NCBI GenBank assembly: GCA_016840025.1
Contig: JAEOTF010000479.1
Span: 19,586-83,585 of the forward strand
Direction: 5' to 3'
DNA from: Candidatus Hodarchaeota archaeon
GTDB taxonomy: Archaea > Asgardarchaeota > Heimdallarchaeia > Hodarchaeales > YT1-039
Length of the DNA: 64,000 bases
Below the pieces are notes generated by a model, which saw only the letters and a list, made by a program, of their open reading frames with translations, made no database searches and was not told the origin of the DNA. This document shows, in pieces, positions 47,962 to 56,939 of this stretch (positions are counted from its first letter, which is position 1; each line of letters begins with the position of its first letter). The position numbers were made by a program, and so were the translations under genes.

Positions 47962-48219
47962 ATGGCAAAAGCACTTCAAACAGCGAGTACTGATCAAGGT
48001 ATTCCACTTTTACATGTACCTCGCGCTTTTTTGATGATTGATTGTACTTGTGGGAAACAGCACCAGATCGATTTAACTAAACTCCCTGCATCGACAAATC
48101 GCCGAATTCAAGTGAAACAGGAATGCAAATGCGCAAGGCATTACATTGTCCATAGTGGCCATCCTCGTTATCGGAAAATATTGCTCATTTCGGAATTTGG
48201 AGACAATCTAGGTGGTTAA
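47962..48219 (+). CDS. Small CxC/CxC zinc-binding-like protein
   Basis: This 85-aa protein has two C-x-C pairs about 40 residues apart (IDCTCGKQH and QECKCARHY), which suggests one zinc site. His residues next to each pair could contribute. The fold looks like a small beta ribbon. It directly abuts the previous gene and overlaps the next by eight bases, so it is the middle member of a tight operon. No family was recognised. Confidence 0.6.
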   Translation: MAKALQTASTDQGIPLLHVPRAFLMIDCTCGKQHQIDLTKLPASTNRRIQVKQECKCARHYIVHSGHPRYRKILLISEFGDNLGG

Positions 48220-48985
48220 TTTACTAGAAGCAATTCTAACCTCTATTTTTGCAGAAGGGCTACAGTGGTATCGCAGCACCATCTTAAAGGGATTTACTCG
48301 TTTTCCACATCTTTTTTTGTCTATGTTCCTTACTTATGTATTTATTCAGCTAATTTGTCATTTTATACCTCCCTTGAGGAAATTACTGATTTTCCTTGCC
48401 CTTCCTTTCCGTTATATGCATGTCTGGCTCCATGTTGATGCAGCGAAAAAGGTGAGTATGCAGGATAAAACGGTTAAAAAGAAAAATTATACATCTATTA
48501 GCCTCTGGACCCCATTACGGGGAAAAGATTCCGTTTATATTTCCCTTGAGGCTTATTCAACACGGGACGCACTGAAAATTGCCTCGGCGCCATTAAAAGG
48601 AGCCCTCGCTCTTTTGCTCTTCATTATCCTATCAAGCCCCATTCTAGCGAGATTAAGCTTGTTTGGCCTTTTACTCCATATGTATCTCATCTTCAGCTGT
48701 TTTGGAGTTGCTTGGCCTAGTATTGGTGATTATTCTTTTGTGTATCAGGGAGCTATGATTCATCCAGAATCACTTTCTCCTGGTTATTTCTTGTGGGTTT
48801 ACTTTATTTTTGGGATCAGTGGTTATATAACTCTTCAATGTACTGGATCACCGGTATCTGCTATTGTTGAAGGTTTTTTTTTCTCTGGTATCTATTTAAT
48901 TGGGTTGTTCTTATTAGCTAAGGTTATAAAACCAACCAATCCAGAAAAAGTTAAAAAAGTACATTTTTTCAGTCTATCAAACTAA
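48212..48985 (+). CDS. Multi-pass membrane protein of unknown function
   Basis: This 257-aa protein starts at a GTG overlapping the previous stop. It has four to six hydrophobic segments: about 28-60, 130-150, 150-172, 195-215 and 225-243. The first loop carries PFRYMHVWLHVDAAKKVS, where two His three residues apart sit in a membrane-border helix. This is reminiscent of metal sites in integral membrane proteins but is not a full HExxH. It probably forms a complex with the two upstream products. Confidence 0.6.
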   Translation: MVNLLEAILTSIFAEGLQWYRSTILKGFTRFPHLFLSMFLTYVFIQLICHFIPPLRKLLIFLALPFRYMHVWLHVDAAKKVSMQDKTVKKKNYTSISLWTPLRGKDSVYISLEAYSTRDALKIASAPLKGALALLLFIILSSPILARLSLFGLLLHMYLIFSCFGVAWPSIGDYSFVYQGAMIHPESLSPGYFLWVYFIFGISGYITLQCTGSPVSAIVEGFFFSGIYLIGLFLLAKVIKPTNPEKVKKVHFFSLSN

Positions 48986-49171
48986 TAAGATCAAGAGATT
49001 AAATGCTAACCAGAAGCTCAAGCCCCCCCAAAACATAATTAATGTTATCAGAAGCTGAGTTAGAGGATTTTGATCGCATTTCTCTAGTATCATATTACTC
49101 ACATCTTTACATTCGAAATAGAGTATATTAAAGTCTGAAAAGAAAAATTCAATCCCCTTCTGAGGAGGATG

Positions 49172-49453
49172 TCAATCCTTATCTTCAAAGAGGTGATCCA
49201 AGATATGTTCCTTCACTTCGTGCGTGGTAGCAAAGAGTTTGCCACAATAGGGGCATTGTGTCAAAGGGGACTTAAAGAAATAAAATGCATCACGTAGATA
49301 TACAGTTTGTACTTTTTTGGCTTTTAATAAGGAAGTAACCGCTTGCCATACAGTTTTTTCCTCTAATTTAAGTTCAAATACGATTTGAGGGACAGATATT
49401 CCTTGTTTATTTTGAATGAGCTTCAAAATCTTTTCTTCATCTTCAGAAGACAT
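49172..49453 (-). CDS. Winged-helix plus C2H2 zinc-finger protein
   Basis: In this 93-aa protein, residues about 5-55 form a winged helix (EEKILKLIQNKQGISVPQIV, then KTVWQAVTSLLKAKKV). The C-terminus is a C2H2-type finger: CPYCGKLFATTHEVKEHILDH (C-x2-C-x12-H-x3-4-H). This combination is common in archaeal transcription regulators. The gene ends 14 bases downstream of the LarC gene start-side cluster on the same strand and may be its downstream operon partner. Confidence 0.72.
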   Translation of the reverse strand: MSSEDEEKILKLIQNKQGISVPQIVFELKLEEKTVWQAVTSLLKAKKVQTVYLRDAFYFFKSPLTQCPYCGKLFATTHEVKEHILDHLFEDKD

Positions 49454-49467
49454 GAATAGTTCCCCAA

Positions 49468-50709
49468 CTAATGGTAAAATTCCGGATAATCTCGTTGGAG
49501 TATATATCGGACGTGATCAACAACCATCCGAAGAGATTTGTTGGTTGACAGAGATATCTCCTTTAGATCCTCAAATTCAGGTTTTACATCAATAATATTT
49601 CCCATATACTCCGAGATTTTCACTCTTACAGTAAATTTCATGTTATTTGGGAATTGAAGAGAAATTGATCTCTCTACACGTTCTGCAGTTTTTCGACATC
49701 CAGGAGCAACTCGAACACCCAGTGTCCCGTATTCACGCATAATTTTAGCAATCATCGTATCTTGGAGTTCTTGAGGACAGAGAACTCTCACAATGTATGC
49801 AGGGCGGTTTTTTTTGCTAATACACGGTGTTATACTCACATCTAAGGCGCCTGCTGTAAGTAAAATCTCAAAGGAGTTCCCCAAAATTTCAGGAGAAACG
49901 TCATCAACATTGGTTTCTAACATAACAACCTCATCAGATGGAGAAGTAGAAGAGATTCCTTGAAAAATCCTCAAAATATTAGCCGCTTTTTCTAGTTCGA
50001 GAGTTCCCGTACCAATCCCAATAGAATTAATTTGTATTGGTGGATGAAACTGTACAAAGCTCGGACTTAATGCAGCTAATAGAGCAGCACCCGTAGGAGT
50101 TAGCAACTCTTTTGGCTCAGGACCGCCCTTGACAACCAATCTATTTGTCTTTATGATCTCTGCAGTCGCAGGCGCTGGTACTGGAAGAAGACCATGTGAG
50201 GTATTTACAGTCCCACCCCCAGTTCGAATAGGTAAGCACCATATCACTGTGTTGTCATTAAAGAATCCCAATTGATCCATTGCCGTAGCAGCTGCAACGA
50301 TGTCAAATACAGTATCAACCGTACCTGTTTCATGTAAATGAACCTTGGTAGATTCTACTCCATGAACTTGTGCTTCAGCATCAAGTAGTTGTGTCACTAC
50401 ATTGTTGCCATAATTTATAGCCTTTTTAGATCCATTTAAAGCTCCAATATACTTAGGAACTATGTCTAATAAAGCTTGAGGAGTGAATCTCTGCTGAGGG
50501 TCGTAAGTTACAATTGTATGTAATGCTCGAAGCCCCTTGCGTTGAACAAATTCGAATTTTACTTTAAGAGAGGGACAAATCTCTTGAATTGAAGTGATGA
50601 CTCGTTGAAGTAGTGACTGACGGTTTTCGAGGAGCGCAAACAAAGCAGAAACGAACATATCCCCAGAACAGCCACTAAGGGAAGGATCTATTACAAAGGA
50701 GGAAGTCAT
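49468..50709 (-). CDS. larC: LarC, nickel-pincer nucleotide cofactor biosynthesis protein
   Basis: This 413-aa protein is full length for LarC (DUF111 family). Diagnostic segments are the N-terminal SGCSGDMFVSALFAL, the central HLHETGTVDTVFDIVAAA, GGTVNTSHGLLPVPAPAT, ELLTPTGAALLAAL and the C-terminal ETNVDDVSPEILG. LarC inserts nickel into the pyridinium-dithiocarboxylate mononucleotide in a CTP-dependent step, producing the cofactor of lactate racemase and related LarA enzymes. LarB, LarE and LarA are not in this window. It is followed at once by the winged-helix/zinc-finger gene (49172-49453). Confidence 0.92.
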   Translation of the reverse strand: MTSSFVIDPSLSGCSGDMFVSALFALLENRQSLLQRVITSIQEICPSLKVKFEFVQRKGLRALHTIVTYDPQQRFTPQALLDIVPKYIGALNGSKKAINYGNNVVTQLLDAEAQVHGVESTKVHLHETGTVDTVFDIVAAATAMDQLGFFNDNTVIWCLPIRTGGGTVNTSHGLLPVPAPATAEIIKTNRLVVKGGPEPKELLTPTGAALLAALSPSFVQFHPPIQINSIGIGTGTLELEKAANILRIFQGISSTSPSDEVVMLETNVDDVSPEILGNSFEILLTAGALDVSITPCISKKNRPAYIVRVLCPQELQDTMIAKIMREYGTLGVRVAPGCRKTAERVERSISLQFPNNMKFTVRVKISEYMGNIIDVKPEFEDLKEISLSTNKSLRMVVDHVRYILQRDYPEFYH

Positions 50710-50784
50710 ACTATGTCAAATTTTCAATGACTTATTCAACCTTAAATGTATCTTAGTCATTAAGATCTACTAGGACGCCTAGAA

Positions 50785-51645
50785 GTGACTAACATCAAAA
50801 AACAGGTTAAGAAATCAATAAGGGATGAAAAACGCTTGAATGAATTAGATGGAAAAGAATGGATAAAGCGTACCCGAAGTTGGTTTGTTATAAATCCACG
50901 CCCTCGTACTAAAGGAGAATTAAATCATCCAGGAAAGTTTCCTGAGGAGCTCGTAAAACATTATGTGGAATTCTTCACTAAAAAAGCAGAAACAGTCCTT
51001 GATCCTATGGTAGGGGTAGGAAGCACACTATTAGCGTGTAAAAAAATAGAAAGAAATGCAATAGGCGTAGATATTAATCTAGAATTTGCAGAAATCGCCA
51101 ATGATCGCTTGAAGACTTTTGAAAATTCGCCTAATTATTTCCAAGATTATATTATTGGCAATTCACTTGAATTGGAAAGGCTCCTAAACACTCATTATAA
51201 AGGGAAGATTCCTCAAATTGATTTTGTAATCACTTCTCCTCCTTATTGGAATATGCTTGGCAAATCACGTGGAGGAAGTGATTCACAGCACAAAGAAAGA
51301 AAACGTAAGGGACTGCAACTTACCTATAGTGATGATTCGCGAGATATTGGGAATATTCAATCATATGAAGATTATTTACAAACTCTATATCGTCTTTTTA
51401 AACAAGTAAAAACCATATTAAAGGAAAAAGGGTATTTAGTCGTGATAATGCAGAATATGCGAGATGTAGATGGAACTATGCGACCAATTGCATGGGATTT
51501 TGCTAGAAAACTATCGGAACTCTTTTCCCTTCGCCAAGAACAAATATGGTGCCAAGATAATAAGAAGTTAGGAATTTGGGGCTATCCAGCGACCTATGTT
51601 TCTAATGTTCATCATCATTATTGTCTAATCTTTCAACATGATTAA
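50785..51645 (+). CDS. DNA methyltransferase (N4-cytosine/N6-adenine type)
   Basis: This 286-aa protein is read from a GTG at 50785. The AdoMet-binding motif VLDPMVGVGSTLLACKK is near residue 72 and is followed by NAIGVDIN. The catalytic motif TSPPYWNM is near residue 151. A TSPPYW box and an AdoMet site ahead of it fit the S/DPPY N4/N6 amino-methyltransferase group; SPPY is more usual in N4-cytosine enzymes. No restriction endonuclease is adjacent, so it may be an orphan methylase or part of a system with unlinked parts. It is convergent with the phosphoesterase gene. Confidence 0.88.
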   Translation: MTNIKKQVKKSIRDEKRLNELDGKEWIKRTRSWFVINPRPRTKGELNHPGKFPEELVKHYVEFFTKKAETVLDPMVGVGSTLLACKKIERNAIGVDINLEFAEIANDRLKTFENSPNYFQDYIIGNSLELERLLNTHYKGKIPQIDFVITSPPYWNMLGKSRGGSDSQHKERKRKGLQLTYSDDSRDIGNIQSYEDYLQTLYRLFKQVKTILKEKGYLVVIMQNMRDVDGTMRPIAWDFARKLSELFSLRQEQIWCQDNKKLGIWGYPATYVSNVHHHYCLIFQHD

Positions 51646-51646
51646 C

Positions 51647-52288
51647 TCACAATTCAAATACAATCGGAGGATTTAGCTTATCACTGAAGCCGATAATTGC
51701 AGACGTATTAACACAGATAATTTCCGCATTATCATGATGTAGTCTACTAATTCCATAACTATCGTGAATATGTCCAAAAATATGATATCTTGGTTTAACT
51801 CGTTTAATCGCAGCAAGTAATTCTTGAGAGCCTGCGTGTATTCCATATGCTGTGATATCACCGGAACCAAACGGCGGATCATGTGTAATCAAAATGTCGA
51901 TACCTGTAGGAATCAAATCCCAGTGTCTTTCCAATGCATGTACATCTAGGCCTTTTCTGATTAAAATTTCTCTTATACACTTAGGATTCCTTGAAGAGCC
52001 CCAAATTCTAATTCCTTCTATTTTAATTTCTGTATGTTCTAGGTAAATTGCGTTTGTTAAAATGTGCTTCATTGATCCATGATCAAATTCGTAAAATACG
52101 TCATGATTTCCGTTTATGATAATTTTATACTTATGAGGTAAGCTCTTCAAGTATTGATTGAAGTTTTGAAGGTCATCTTCACGCCCAGTATCTGTTATAT
52201 CACCCGACATGACCAAGATATCTCCCCTTGGAATTTCTAAAAAATCATGTTTTCCGTGTGTGTCAGATGTACAAACGAATTTCAACAC
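51647..52288 (-). CDS. Calcineurin-like metallophosphoesterase
   Basis: The GTG at 52288 (VLKFVCTSDTHG) is chosen because GGAG lies five bases ahead; an upstream TTG would overlap the next gene. The 213-aa protein has the five metal motifs: SDTHG, GDITDTG, NGNHD, THDPPF and GHIH. These bind two metals and hydrolyse phosphomono- or diesters. The order and short length resemble the MPPED/YfcE-like group. The substrate is unknown. It lies 28 bases after the membrane winged-helix gene and may share its transcript. Confidence 0.9.
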   Translation of the reverse strand: MLKFVCTSDTHGKHDFLEIPRGDILVMSGDITDTGREDDLQNFNQYLKSLPHKYKIIINGNHDVFYEFDHGSMKHILTNAIYLEHTEIKIEGIRIWGSSRNPKCIREILIRKGLDVHALERHWDLIPTGIDILITHDPPFGSGDITAYGIHAGSQELLAAIKRVKPRYHIFGHIHDSYGISRLHHDNAEIICVNTSAIIGFSDKLNPPIVFEL

Positions 52289-52316
52289 ATTTGCTCCAAT
52301 GAAATACTTATTTATT

Positions 52317-53156
52317 TTAAAACGACAAAACAAACCCCAATATTGTTGTTAAATAGCCCAAAATTAATGCAGGAATAATGGCCCGATCATAAGGTATTGA
52401 TTTACTCGCCTGTATCGCTCTCCCCAATAATCCCAATGTCCAGAGTTGAAGTATAAGGAGAATTCCCAACGTTACTGTTTCTGACGGAATTAACGGAAAT
52501 GAAAGATCACTGAAAAGCATGAAAAATACTGGAAAGAAAACCAACGGTAATATTGCAAATGGGATCATCATCAATAGTTCACGAGATAAGTGAAATTTAA
52601 ACTCAGACTGAGTAAGAGCATGTATGATTTCTAGTCCCATCCAAATGATCAAAAATGAAAAAATTACCTCGACTATGCAAATTAGCGGTGAATAATAGAG
52701 TTTTTGATCTATAAAAAGGGGAATAACGCCTACTTCGGCATAAACAGTCAATAAAACTTGTAGAGTTAGTATTAAACCGATTTCGAAATAGATACGATAA
52801 TCACCAATAGGTAGATTACGAAAAGGTCCTAATGGGACTACAAAGGAAAATAATTGGGCGAATACGTTACCGGTTTGAGGGGAGGGTTGAAATGTTTCAA
52901 CATCTTCTTCGGTCTTAGTTAAGACTATTGCAGCCATTTTCCCCTTTTCTGTCAGTATATATCTTTTTTCGTCATCTTGAGCGATAAATGGCTTCATTTT
53001 TCCGAGGTGATAGTACAAAGTACCGGGTCCAAGACCATATTCTTCTTTTAGGTCTGTAAAAGAAGCATAGCCGTATCTATGGAGAAATCGAATCAGATCA
53101 CGGCGAAATGCATGCGATAATACTCCATAGATCTCCGATAGTGACTGATCACTCAT
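52317..53156 (-). CDS. Membrane-bound winged-helix regulator
   Basis: In this 279-aa protein, residues about 5-75 form an ArsR-like winged helix (VLSHAFRRDLIRFLHRYGY, then GLGPGTLYYHLGKMKPFI and KRYILTEKG). The remainder holds five transmembrane segments between about 115 and 278. A DNA-binding domain fused to a membrane domain is frequent in archaea and suggests membrane-signal-dependent regulation. It lies 34 bases downstream of the 718-aa surface protein gene on the same strand and may control or sense it. Confidence 0.82.
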   Translation of the reverse strand: MSDQSLSEIYGVLSHAFRRDLIRFLHRYGYASFTDLKEEYGLGPGTLYYHLGKMKPFIAQDDEKRYILTEKGKMAAIVLTKTEEDVETFQPSPQTGNVFAQLFSFVVPLGPFRNLPIGDYRIYFEIGLILTLQVLLTVYAEVGVIPLFIDQKLYYSPLICIVEVIFSFLIIWMGLEIIHALTQSEFKFHLSRELLMMIPFAILPLVFFPVFFMLFSDLSFPLIPSETVTLGILLILQLWTLGLLGRAIQASKSIPYDRAIIPALILGYLTTILGFVLSF

Positions 53157-53190
53157 TGGAAACGCTCAATGAGTGTTTGATTAAGATCAG

Positions 53191-55347
53191 TTAAGAATTC
53201 TTCTTCAATAATCTCTTATTAATTGCAATTAGTCCCAACAGTAATGTTATTGTTGCCGCTAGTATCAAACTAGCTGGTTTGAGGAGTATTTTGGCTGTCT
53301 CTTCAGCCCATTCTATGATATCACCCTCACCAAAGCTCACCTCGAATGTAGGGTCGTGAATTATCGAAAGTCCGTCCCAGTTAGGATAATTAATACTAGA
53401 AAGAAAGACATTCTTACTCATACGCTTCATGTCTTGAATATTCTGACCAATAGTTGTGCTTTCACTTTGAGTAATGTCAATAAAAAGGAGTGGAGTTTGT
53501 TGTCCGTAGGTGGAAGATATAGTAGAATCGTTCCATAAATAAGGAAGGGAACTTAGCTCAAATCGGGCTAACACGCTATTTTCATCATAATATGTGAATT
53601 CAGAAGTTTCTAGAATAGTGTTAGTATTGAAATCAATGGAATTGCCTTTTCCATCTTTCATCAATCCAGGTTGCTTTTCGGTTCGTGTATAAACGGAAGT
53701 AAATAGCTGATTCAATGATAATCCAGAGAGAACCTCTGTATTATTCCATTCTCCCACCTCAAAATTGAACTTTAGCTTTGCTGTTTGATCAAGATCTGAT
53801 ACTGAAAAATTGAACTGAACTCCAAAGCTACTTATTCTCTCACTAGGCGTAAAAGAGCGGTTAAAATTCGCTAATTCAGGCGATGTGGCGAAGGGTGCAA
53901 GAATTCCAGTTAAATTGTTGCAAGTGAAACCGAAAGTAATACTGTCCTGATATGCTTGTGGTTCTATTAAAGTGACATTTTCCACAGCAACACCATCAAA
54001 TCGGTATAAGGTTTCATTAGAGAAAACTGGTCTTTCATCTCCTGTTTCATTTGAAATCATAGTCTCAATGTCCATTAAGCCATTATTGTTTGTATCATTG
54101 AAAACAAACATTCCAACCCAATGGTGCTCAAATATATCAATATCTAGTTCTTTTACATCAAGTTTTCTCGCATTTTCTTGAGAAAGGATGAAAGAATTGA
54201 TTCTTATTTGCTCTACATCAAAGAAAGGTGAAAAATTCTGGTAACTTCCATTATAAGTAGCATTTGTGGTGCTTGCAAAGAATTTCAGGAGTGTTGCATT
54301 TCTTCCAAATTGATAAATAAATTCTAATCCTCTATATCCATTTTGTACGATAAACGCAGCATAATTCATTAATTTAGATGCGGAAGAGCCATCCTCATAC
54401 TCCCAATCGATATCTACAGAGACTATTCCCTCTATTCTTTCTTCTTTAATGCCTAGATGGCTTAGGACTAGGGCTTCATCACCGGAGAAGGGTTGGTTTT
54501 GAGTCGTTTGATTTGTCTGGAATAAGTCCAAATTATTACTTACAGATGAATCGGGATCGGAAAGAATGGCAATACCTTGGTGATTCACAGTAACTGAAAT
54601 TTGTACATTTGTTGTTACTTTTGAGGTTACTTTGAGTCTGTTATGGGCGTTAACCTCATTAAATAATTCCTTTAGATAATTATTAGCTTTTCGAGCTATA
54701 TCAAGAATATTTCCATCAGAAAATAGAAATTCAACAAAAAATACAGGAATTTTTTGCCCTATCATTTTTAATTTAAGCCAATTAACCCGTTCTTCAAGAG
54801 TATAATTATTTATAAAAAACTGAAACTGTATAGCCGATCCATTAGTTTGACGACCATAACTAAACGCTAAATAGCTAAGAGCAAAGATTTGGAGATCATT
54901 ATAAAAGGTTGTTCTGTTAAAAGACGGATCGGAAATAAATAAAGGATTATCCCAATAATTATTGATACCTTGCTCAATTAATTGGTAACTGGTCTCATTG
55001 AACTCACTAAGAAGGATTATAATCTGTTGTAGACGAGTTTTTAAGGAAGTTAAACTTAGTGTAAGTCCATTACGATTAGTTATATTTAAAAACCTGCTTT
55101 CTTCACTCTTAAGTGCATCAATACCGACAAGAACTTCATTAGTATCAGAACTGGCTGGTTTCATATCTCGAATAATATGAAGAAAGCGATCTACTGCTCG
55201 AACTTGGTAGGGCGTCAAATTTTCGTTTTTGTTTCCTAAACCTTGGACCTTTACATAATTAATAGTATAGATAGGCTCATTCACAAGTATTAAACTCAAA
55301 ATTATTAGGCTTGCCATCACTGATCTTGATTTTGAACGGACTACCAT
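53191..55347 (-). CDS. Large secreted, C-terminally anchored protein
   Basis: This 718-aa protein has a signal peptide at about residues 10-30 (VMASLIILSLILVNEPIYT) and a C-terminal helix (ILLKPASLILAATITLLLGL, about 691-710) with a KRLLKKNS tail. The N-terminal third is helical; the rest is beta-rich with many sequons. Near residue 415 is an EF-hand/dockerin-like calcium loop, VFNDTNNNGLMDIE. The family was not recognised. It is followed by the membrane winged-helix gene and the phosphoesterase on the same strand. Confidence 0.75.
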   Translation of the reverse strand: MVVRSKSRSVMASLIILSLILVNEPIYTINYVKVQGLGNKNENLTPYQVRAVDRFLHIIRDMKPASSDTNEVLVGIDALKSEESRFLNITNRNGLTLSLTSLKTRLQQIIILLSEFNETSYQLIEQGINNYWDNPLFISDPSFNRTTFYNDLQIFALSYLAFSYGRQTNGSAIQFQFFINNYTLEERVNWLKLKMIGQKIPVFFVEFLFSDGNILDIARKANNYLKELFNEVNAHNRLKVTSKVTTNVQISVTVNHQGIAILSDPDSSVSNNLDLFQTNQTTQNQPFSGDEALVLSHLGIKEERIEGIVSVDIDWEYEDGSSASKLMNYAAFIVQNGYRGLEFIYQFGRNATLLKFFASTTNATYNGSYQNFSPFFDVEQIRINSFILSQENARKLDVKELDIDIFEHHWVGMFVFNDTNNNGLMDIETMISNETGDERPVFSNETLYRFDGVAVENVTLIEPQAYQDSITFGFTCNNLTGILAPFATSPELANFNRSFTPSERISSFGVQFNFSVSDLDQTAKLKFNFEVGEWNNTEVLSGLSLNQLFTSVYTRTEKQPGLMKDGKGNSIDFNTNTILETSEFTYYDENSVLARFELSSLPYLWNDSTISSTYGQQTPLLFIDITQSESTTIGQNIQDMKRMSKNVFLSSINYPNWDGLSIIHDPTFEVSFGEGDIIEWAEETAKILLKPASLILAATITLLLGLIAINKRLLKKNS

Positions 55348-55539
55348 CTCATTATCACTAACATTATTATTTCATAATAATTTTTGAAGTTGTGCTTCGA
55401 TTTTTGTCGAACTCATAGTTTGAAAGAGCTAAACTCTTAATATTCTTCAATTTCTGTACAATACTTGGAAGTTATTCCTCTTAAGTCATATCTTAGAAAG
55501 TTTTCTAATCTTATGGAAAGAAAGTATCTAATTCCAACC

Positions 55540-56136
55540 TTAATTTCGCCCAGAAAAACGTTTAAGGTAATCTAGCAGAGTTTGATCAAAAATTTCGACC
55601 AAATCTTCTTTTTTATCTGGCGCAGCAAAAATCGACTGTTGTAGCAAATCTCCTGCAAAAGCTTTGAGAATATCTGCTGTATTATCCCAATTCAGTTGCC
55701 CTAATCTACGAAAAATATCTTGATAGAGTTCTGTCAAATCAATAGTATAATTCGCAAGAAAAGATTTCAGATGTTGCTTTACAATTGTCATTAAATAAAT
55801 TTCCTGAAATGAATGCAGTTGTTCCTTGAATACTATAGCCAATTCAAATGGTCGAACTCCGCCCCTAATTGTTAAATCTTCCCAAGCACCGAAAAAAACA
55901 TAGGCGTATTCCGATGGAGTGAAAAGAGGAAATTGTGCTGCACTTTCCGCGATCGTTCCTCCACTGATGTCAAATGACCCTATGCCTGCAAGGAAACAAC
56001 GGCCTGCGAGCTGAAGTAGGTCTAATTCCCTGTTAATACTATCGGGATAGACATTCTGGATCTTTGGTCCAGTTTCTTCATGCCATACCGCGAAAAAAAG
56101 AAAAAAATGACCTCCTCCAGGAAATTCTGAGAGCAT
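55540..56136 (-). CDS. Longin-like protein of the GTPase cluster
   Basis: This 198-aa protein begins with FFLFFAVWHEETGPKIQNVYP, a strand-turn-strand with the 'GP.I...YP' signature seen at the start of longin/uDENN-type domains (as in NPRL2/folliculin and DENN proteins). A YAYVFFGAWED strand, a RGGVRPFELAIVF strand and a terminal helix complete an alpha-beta-alpha longin-like unit of about 125 residues. The C-terminal 70 residues are helical. Eukaryotic longin proteins are exchange-factor or adaptor platforms for small GTPases. The call is a resemblance, strengthened by the upstream GTPase gene on the same strand. Confidence 0.55.
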   Translation of the reverse strand: MLSEFPGGGHFFLFFAVWHEETGPKIQNVYPDSINRELDLLQLAGRCFLAGIGSFDISGGTIAESAAQFPLFTPSEYAYVFFGAWEDLTIRGGVRPFELAIVFKEQLHSFQEIYLMTIVKQHLKSFLANYTIDLTELYQDIFRRLGQLNWDNTADILKAFAGDLLQQSIFAAPDKKEDLVEIFDQTLLDYLKRFSGRN

Positions 56137-56159
56137 GCTCCCTTACCTTTGGGTATTTC

Positions 56160-56936
56160 TTAGTTAGCAGTAATTTTGTCCAAAATTTCTACTTCTATAA
56201 TCACTGATAGTCCATCTTTCTGTCCTTGGCTCCTTACAAAATGCCCTGAAGAAACTTCCAACAATTTCTCAATAAATCCGCTAAGGAAAAACACCATTGT
56301 ATCCTGCCCTAATGAGGCTCTAGAGAACTCTTCAAGCACTTCTCGGATGATAAAGCGTATAATATTGCCTTTAGCAATTTTCTTCATCTCACGTGGAGGA
56401 TTTTCTAGCTCCACATGAAGCCAAGGAGTTGGAACGGCCAATGTAGTGAGGACATTTTTGGTAATTGTAGCTAGATCCTCAGATCGAACCATTTTTTTCA
56501 TTTCAAGAATATTCATAGCCGCGTCGCGACCAAAAGTCCTGAATAAGTTATTAGAACCTGCTCCTAAGCAGTTTACGGAAGAATACGCATAAAGATGAAG
56601 TAGAGAAGGTAAGGTTTTTTCTTCTTTTGCCGCAAAATCTTCTTCGAACTTCTCAAGGCGGTATTTTTTCATTTCAGGTTCATCAATTGTGCGAATCTGG
56701 TAACTACGCTGAACTCGACTTATATTCAGGTTGATAGCTGCCCGATTAGCGAAATAGACGCGTCTCATACGTCGGGAGACCTCTGAACCAACAAATACGA
56801 GGATTCCTTTGATTTGATGGTCAATTATAAGGCAAGCATCATGTGTAAGAGAGGGTAAAGATTGTGCGGGTGATATTCTGCCATCGGCGCCGATATTATG
56901 AAACTCAACTTGTTTGGTCAAAATAAATCCCACCAA
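56160..56936 (-). CDS. Gelsolin-like plus V4R/TRAPP-like protein
   Basis: The N-terminal region of this 258-aa protein (about residues 28-95: ACLIIDHQIKGILVFVGSEV, SRRMRRVYFANRAA) has the strand-strand-helix pattern of gelsolin-like domains ('D.....D....i.v.vG...s...k..A...A'). Residues about 120-255 (LFRTFGRDAAMNILEMKK, VPTPWLHVE, FFLSGFIEKLLEVSSGHFV, VIIEVEI) resemble the Bet3/V4R ligand-binding fold. Both assignments are pattern-based. The start is uncertain: TTG 56936, GTG 56933, or TTG 56921 preceded by GGTGGG. It lies three bases after the longin/winged-helix gene, so they are co-translated. Confidence 0.45.
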   Translation of the reverse strand: MVGFILTKQVEFHNIGADGRISPAQSLPSLTHDACLIIDHQIKGILVFVGSEVSRRMRRVYFANRAAINLNISRVQRSYQIRTIDEPEMKKYRLEKFEEDFAAKEEKTLPSLLHLYAYSSVNCLGAGSNNLFRTFGRDAAMNILEMKKMVRSEDLATITKNVLTTLAVPTPWLHVELENPPREMKKIAKGNIIRFIIREVLEEFSRASLGQDTMVFFLSGFIEKLLEVSSGHFVRSQGQKDGLSVIIEVEILDKITAN

Positions 56937-56939
56937 AAA

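Noticed and set aside
48400..48480. HVWLHVDAAKK as an HExxH-like protease site in the membrane protein
   Set aside because: There is no Glu after the first His and the spacing does not match HExxH, so no peptidase call was made.
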